Shown: one piece after another, positions 60,282 through 64,000 of the stretch
How positions within the stretch are numbered: the first letter of the stretch is position 1
How the letters are laid out: every line of letters starts with the position of its first letter
From: an uncultured Lachnospiraceae bacterium
GTDB lineage: Bacteria > Bacillota > Clostridia > Lachnospirales > Lachnospiraceae
DNA: 64,000 nt
Assembly: GCA_910586705.1 (NCBI GenBank)
Contig: CAJUJK010000018.1
Location: 1 to 64,000 of the forward strand
Direction of reading: 5' to 3'
Notes under the pieces: generated by a model
The model's database searches: none
What the model was told of the DNA's origin: nothing
Seen by the model: only the letters and a program-made list of their open reading frames with translations
Made by a program: the position numbers and the translations under genes

Positions 60282-61010
60282 ATGAGTGAACTGTATATGA
60301 TGACTGCCATCATCACAAGAGACCGCACGAAGGAATTTGCGGCATTCTACGACAGAAACAACGTCCCGGTCAACTTCATCACGCTGGGAAACGGAACCGC
60401 CACCAACGAACTGATGGACTATTTCGGTCTGGACGGCACGGAAAAAGCGGTAATCTTCTCCATCGTTACAAGAAAGACATGGAAAAAACTGAAAAGCGGT
60501 CTGGAGCGGGAAATGCGCATCGACATTCCCGGCACAGGCGTCGCGTTCATCATTCCGCTTGCCAGCATCGGCGGTCTTCGTCAGCTCCGTTTCCTGACGG
60601 GGGAAGAAACCTTTGAAAATGGGGAGGAAACAGTTTTGAAAGACACCAAATACGAACTTTTAGTCATCATCGCCAATCAGGGTTACACCGAAATGATTAT
60701 GGATGCCGCCAGAAAAATGCAGGCGGGCGGCGGTACGGTCATCCACGCCAAAGGCACCGGCATGGAAAGCGCCGACAAATTCCTCGGCGTCACCCTCGCC
60801 GCCGAGAAGGAAATCATTTTTATCGTCGTCAAAAAAGAACAGAAAAATGCCATCATGCGCGCTGTCATGGACGAAGCCGGACTTACCACCAAGGCAAAGT
60901 CCGTTGTCTTCTCCCTGCCCGTAACCGAAACCGCAGGCATGCGCCTGTTGGAGCAGTATGCGGCGGAGGACGCAGAGGAGGAAGAAACGGCAAATTCCAC
61001 CAAAAACTAA
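60282..61010 (+). CDS. Tandem P-II-like regulatory protein
   Basis: A 242-residue protein with two ferredoxin-like P-II repeats, about 1-105 and 118-225. The second is closest to GlnB: GGGTVIHAKGTG, then KFLGVTLAAEKEIIFIVVKK and SVVFSLPV. The first has diverged. P-II trimers sense nucleotides and 2-oxoglutarate and gate transporters; a two-repeat chain would need a different assembly. ACGGAGG precedes the ATG; the gene is 66 bases after the DUF1538 gene and ends at a strong terminator. Confidence 0.8.
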   Translation: MSELYMMTAIITRDRTKEFAAFYDRNNVPVNFITLGNGTATNELMDYFGLDGTEKAVIFSIVTRKTWKKLKSGLEREMRIDIPGTGVAFIIPLASIGGLRQLRFLTGEETFENGEETVLKDTKYELLVIIANQGYTEMIMDAARKMQAGGGTVIHAKGTGMESADKFLGVTLAAEKEIIFIVVKKEQKNAIMRAVMDEAGLTTKAKSVVFSLPVTETAGMRLLEQYAAEDAEEEETANSTKN

Positions 61011-61033
61011 AGAATTAACGCACCACCTTGCTC

Positions 61034-61075
61034 CTGCCCGGCAGACTCGTCACCGTTTCGGCCGGGCAGTTTTTT
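61034..61075 (+). terminator. Terminator of the DUF1538/P-II operon
   Basis: CTGCCCGGC (61034-61042) and GCCGGGCAG (61061-61069) are perfect complements, followed by TTTTTT. Confidence 0.92.
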
Positions 61076-61079
61076 CACG

Positions 61080-62981
61080 TCAACCCACATTTCCGCTCTC
61101 CCGCGCCATCTCCTCCCGTCTGAACTGCAAGTGGTACAGCCGGTAGTATTTCCCGCGCATCTCCAGAAGCTCCTGATGGGTGCCCTGCTCCCGGATTTTC
61201 CCGTGGGAAAGCACGATGATCCTGTCCGCGTTCTGAATCGTGGACAGCCTGTGTGCCACCATCAGCATGGTGCCGATATTCTGCATCTTTTCCAGCGAAT
61301 TCTGGATCAGAAGCTCCGTTTCGGTATCAATATTCGCCGTCGCCTCATCCAGAATCATCACCGCCGATTTATGCACAATGGTCCTTGCAAAGGACAAAAG
61401 CTGCCGCTGTCCCGCGGAGAAATTGTTTCCTCTCTCCCGCACTTCCTCATCCAGTCCCTTTTCCAGCTTATCAATGAAATGATCCGCGTTCACATAGCGG
61501 CACGCCTCCCTGATCTCCTCGTCGCAAATATGTTCCGCCCGCAGCGCGATATTGCTGCGGATCGTCCCCGAAAACAGAAACACATCCTGCAGCATCTGCC
61601 CGAAATGCCTGCGCAGGGAAGAAATTTTGATCTTTCGTATGTCGATCCCGTCTATGAGGATTTCCCCTTTCTGGAACTCATAATTCCTGCAAAGCAGCGA
61701 CAGGATCGTGGTCTTGCCGGAGCCTGTGGAACCGACGAAGGCAACCGTCTCCTTCGGCATCACATGGAAGGAAACGCCCTTTAACACCCACTCTCCCTCC
61801 ACATAGGAAAACCATACGTCCCGAAACTCGATCTCGCCCCTCACCGTCTCCAGCTCCACCGCGTCTTTGCGATCCTGAATGTGCGGCTCCAAATCCATGA
61901 CCGTAAACACTTTTTCCGCCGAGGCGAGCGCCGACTGCAGCCAGTTAAACTGCTCCGCCAGATTCTGGATCGGGTTAAAAAACTTGGAAATATACATGTA
62001 GAAAGACACCAGCATACCGCTCGTGATCACCTGTCCCATAAACACCTGCTTTTCCAGATACCCTCTGCCGCCCAGATACAGCAGGCAGAGAATGGAGCTG
62101 ACGTAGAGCATATACACCAGCGGGCGGAAAATACCAAACACCAGTATCTGCTCCTGCTTCGCTTTTCCCAGCGCATTGCTCTTTTCCCGGAAATCCTGCA
62201 TCTTTGCGTCCTCCCGGTTAAAGATCTGAGTGATCTTGATGCCGGAAAGATTCTCGGACAGATAGGTGTTGATATCCGTGGTGCAGTCCTTCACCTTGCG
62301 GTAAGCGCGTCTGGAAAACTTGCGGAAAATCACCGTAAACAACACGATAAAGGGCACAAAGCAGAGGATCATCAGCGTCAGCTCATAGCTTAACACAAGC
62401 ATTGCCGCGAAAACACCCACGATCACGAATATATTTTTCACGAAGTTGACCAGCAGATTGGTAAACATCATGGAGATCGCATTGGTGTCGTTTGTCACGC
62501 GGGTCACCAGTTTGCCGACAGGTATCTCGTTTAACTGCTCGTGGGAAAGACTCTCGATCTTCACAAACAGATCCTGCCTCATAACGGAAATAATCCGCTG
62601 TCCCGTCTTTTGCAGCACCACCGCCTGTATGTACGCGCACACCATGGAGACGATCAGAATGCTCACGTAGACCACCATCGCCCGGTAAATCTGCGGCATC
62701 TCAAAATCTCCCGCGACGATCTCCTCAATCCGTCCGATGATGAAGGGGGAAACCACATCGTATGCGATGGTAAGCAGCATGACGACGCCCACCAGAAGAA
62801 ACCGCGGCAGATACGGTCTTGCGTAATGCAGAAGCCGCCCCATAATCTCCCTGTCGCCGATCTGCCTCTCAAAACCCATCGTCTGCTTTTTATCTTTTAC
62901 CGTCAGATACGCGATCAAGAGGACAAGGGAGAACAGCCCGACGATCGCTCCCACGACAATCAGCGGATAATACTCATACAT
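61080..62981 (-). CDS. ABC exporter half-transporter (catalytic NBD)
   Basis: A 633-residue type IV exporter subunit with an extra N-terminal helix (about 6-28), a six-helix transmembrane domain (about 65-340) and an NBD: Walker A GSTGSGKT, signature NFSAGQRQ, Walker B VMILDEATANID with the catalytic Glu. ATG 62981 has GGAGGTGAG and overlaps the partner gene by 8 bases. The substrate (drug, peptide or lipid) cannot be told. Confidence 0.92.
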   Translation of the reverse strand: MYEYYPLIVVGAIVGLFSLVLLIAYLTVKDKKQTMGFERQIGDREIMGRLLHYARPYLPRFLLVGVVMLLTIAYDVVSPFIIGRIEEIVAGDFEMPQIYRAMVVYVSILIVSMVCAYIQAVVLQKTGQRIISVMRQDLFVKIESLSHEQLNEIPVGKLVTRVTNDTNAISMMFTNLLVNFVKNIFVIVGVFAAMLVLSYELTLMILCFVPFIVLFTVIFRKFSRRAYRKVKDCTTDINTYLSENLSGIKITQIFNREDAKMQDFREKSNALGKAKQEQILVFGIFRPLVYMLYVSSILCLLYLGGRGYLEKQVFMGQVITSGMLVSFYMYISKFFNPIQNLAEQFNWLQSALASAEKVFTVMDLEPHIQDRKDAVELETVRGEIEFRDVWFSYVEGEWVLKGVSFHVMPKETVAFVGSTGSGKTTILSLLCRNYEFQKGEILIDGIDIRKIKISSLRRHFGQMLQDVFLFSGTIRSNIALRAEHICDEEIREACRYVNADHFIDKLEKGLDEEVRERGNNFSAGQRQLLSFARTIVHKSAVMILDEATANIDTETELLIQNSLEKMQNIGTMLMVAHRLSTIQNADRIIVLSHGKIREQGTHQELLEMRGKYYRLYHLQFRREEMARESGNVG

Positions 62982-64000
62982 CTGCCTCACCTCCTTCTTC
63001 CTCCTCCATGCGCTGCAGATCAACCATGTGCCGGTAGTCCGCACAGTTCTCATAAAGGGTTTCATGGCTGCCCACCGCGCGGACACATCCCTCATCTATA
63101 AAAATAATTTTATCCATATGCTCCACCGTGGAAATTCTGTGGGCAATCAATATCGTTGTCCTGCCCCTTCTGCTCTCAAGAAGGTTTTTCAGAATGATTT
63201 TTTCGGTTTTCATATCCACCGCCGAAACAGAATCATCCAGAATCAATACCGCCGACTCCTTAATGAGCGCACGGGCAATGGAAATCCGCTGTTTCTGCCC
63301 GCCGGAGACCGTCACGCCCCGCTCGCCCAGCACCGTCCGATACCCGGCTGTAAAATCCACGATGTCGTCATGCACGTCAGACAGTTTCGCCGCCCGCTCC
63401 ACCAGCGCGTCGTCAACTTCATCCACCGCGAAGGAAATATTGTTCTCAATGGTATCGGAAAAGAGGAAATTGTCCTGCGGCACATAGGAACACCCCTCCC
63501 GCACAGAGCGGATGGAAACCGTGTTCACGTCGTGCCCGTCGATAAAGAGCGTACCGTCCGGCACATTGTAGGCGCGCAGGATCAGATCCACGAGAATCGT
63601 TTTCCCGGAGCCGGTCCTGCCCACCACACCCACGCTCTCTCCCGCGTGAATGGTAAAGGAGACGTCCTTTAGCGCGTCCGTCTCCCCGTCGGGATAGCGG
63701 AAGGTAAGGTGCCTGAACTCGATCTCCCCCTTCATATCGCGCAGCTGTGTCACATCCTCCCTGTCTTTCACCGTGATCTCGGCATCCAAAAGCTCACTGA
63801 TGCGGTTTAAGGATGCCTTTCCCCTTGACGTCTTCTCAATCAGCATGGACACCGCCATGACCGGCCAGATGATGGAATTAAAGTAGACGATATATTCCAC
63901 AAGCTGCCCCGCGTCAAACCTGCCGCAGTAAACCAGATAGCCGCCGTAACCGAGGATCACACAGATCACCGACTCCACAAGCAGGAACGTCAAAATATCG
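62974..64000 (-). CDS. ABC exporter half-transporter (degenerate NBD), 5' part outside window
   Basis: The last 342 residues of a partner exporter subunit: the end of the transmembrane domain, then Walker A GRTGSGKT, YVPQDNFLFSDT, signature VSGGQKQR and Walker B VLILDDSVSAVD. Asp replaces the catalytic Glu, as in the non-hydrolysing half of heterodimeric exporters such as BmrC/BmrD. The frame is open to the window edge. Confidence 0.9.
   Translation of the reverse strand, partial: DILTFLLVESVICVILGYGGYLVYCGRFDAGQLVEYIVYFNSIIWPVMAVSMLIEKTSRGKASLNRISELLDAEITVKDREDVTQLRDMKGEIEFRHLTFRYPDGETDALKDVSFTIHAGESVGVVGRTGSGKTILVDLILRAYNVPDGTLFIDGHDVNTVSIRSVREGCSYVPQDNFLFSDTIENNISFAVDEVDDALVERAAKLSDVHDDIVDFTAGYRTVLGERGVTVSGGQKQRISIARALIKESAVLILDDSVSAVDMKTEKIILKNLLESRRGRTTILIAHRISTVEHMDKIIFIDEGCVRAVGSHETLYENCADYRHMVDLQRMEEEEGGEADV

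Noticed and set aside
1..64000. Prophage, CRISPR, toxin-antitoxin or biosynthetic cluster
   Set aside because: I looked for integrase-plus-structural genes, regular direct repeats, small paired toxin genes and large multidomain synthases and saw none; the lone tyrosine recombinase sits among housekeeping genes.

Overview
The window looks like the chromosome of a Gram-positive anaerobe of the Clostridia, most likely a Lachnospiraceae member. The gene orders miaB-mutS-mutL-miaA, mreBCD-PBP2-minCDE-rodA and rpmB/yloU-yloV-recG, the B. subtilis-type LexA boxes beside a LysM-type division inhibitor, a GerW-family protein, strong GGAGG ribosome binding sites and near-even base composition all point there. 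This is inferred from gene content, not from a marker-gene search. I saw no rRNA, tRNA, CRISPR array, prophage or insertion sequence. Almost everything from 9.7 kb rightwards is on the minus strand, in long operons.

Layout. 1-5 kb is an accessory sensing region: a DUF378 fragment, a frameshifted AraC/GyrI regulator, the divergent lexA / yneA-like SOS pair with four or five LexA boxes, then a WYL regulator and two GyrI-fold proteins. 5-10.9 kb holds a cobalamin-flavoured gene pair, a tyrosine recombinase overlapping a TtcA-type enzyme, an AI-2E transporter and a cytidylate-kinase-like protein. 11-13.3 kb carries CstA and a coupled unknown protein. 13.4-18.9 kb runs hlyD-like, yggS, sepF, aroB, lspA, rluD. 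19-30.4 kb is the cell-shape block: DUF4321, radC, mreB, mreC, mreD, PBP2, minC, minD, minE, rodA, mgsA, D,D-carboxypeptidase. 30.5-44.4 kb is yloU, fakA-like, recG, degV, miaB, mutS, mutL, miaA and a methionine gamma-lyase-like gene. 44.6-48 kb has rpmB plus small envelope and sporulation genes. 48-58.3 kb has a degenerate HD-GYP protein, an FtsW/PBP pair, a U32 protein, zapA, a GLUG/LysM surface protein and ruvB. 58.6-61 kb is a DUF1538 membrane protein with a tandem P-II protein. 61-64 kb is a heterodimeric ABC exporter.

How it works together. The core is the machinery for elongation (MreBCD, PBP2, RodA), division-site placement (MinCDE, SepF, ZapA) and septal or secondary wall synthesis (FtsW-like with a class B PBP). 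DNA repair genes (mutSL, recG, ruvB, radC, lexA) and tRNA modification genes (miaA, miaB, ttcA-like, trhP-like) are interleaved with it.

The most unusual signal is between the genes. Several families of small palindromic elements recur in the intergenic gaps. One family begins exactly at stop codons (after the cytidylate-kinase-like gene, mgsA and minE). One of its copies appears to be translated into the signal peptide of the next gene. A second family (mutS/mutL and recG/degV gaps) shows compensatory base changes in its stems, which is evidence of a selected DNA or RNA structure. Among the proteins, the DUF1538 plus double P-II pair is the best candidate for an undescribed regulated transport system.
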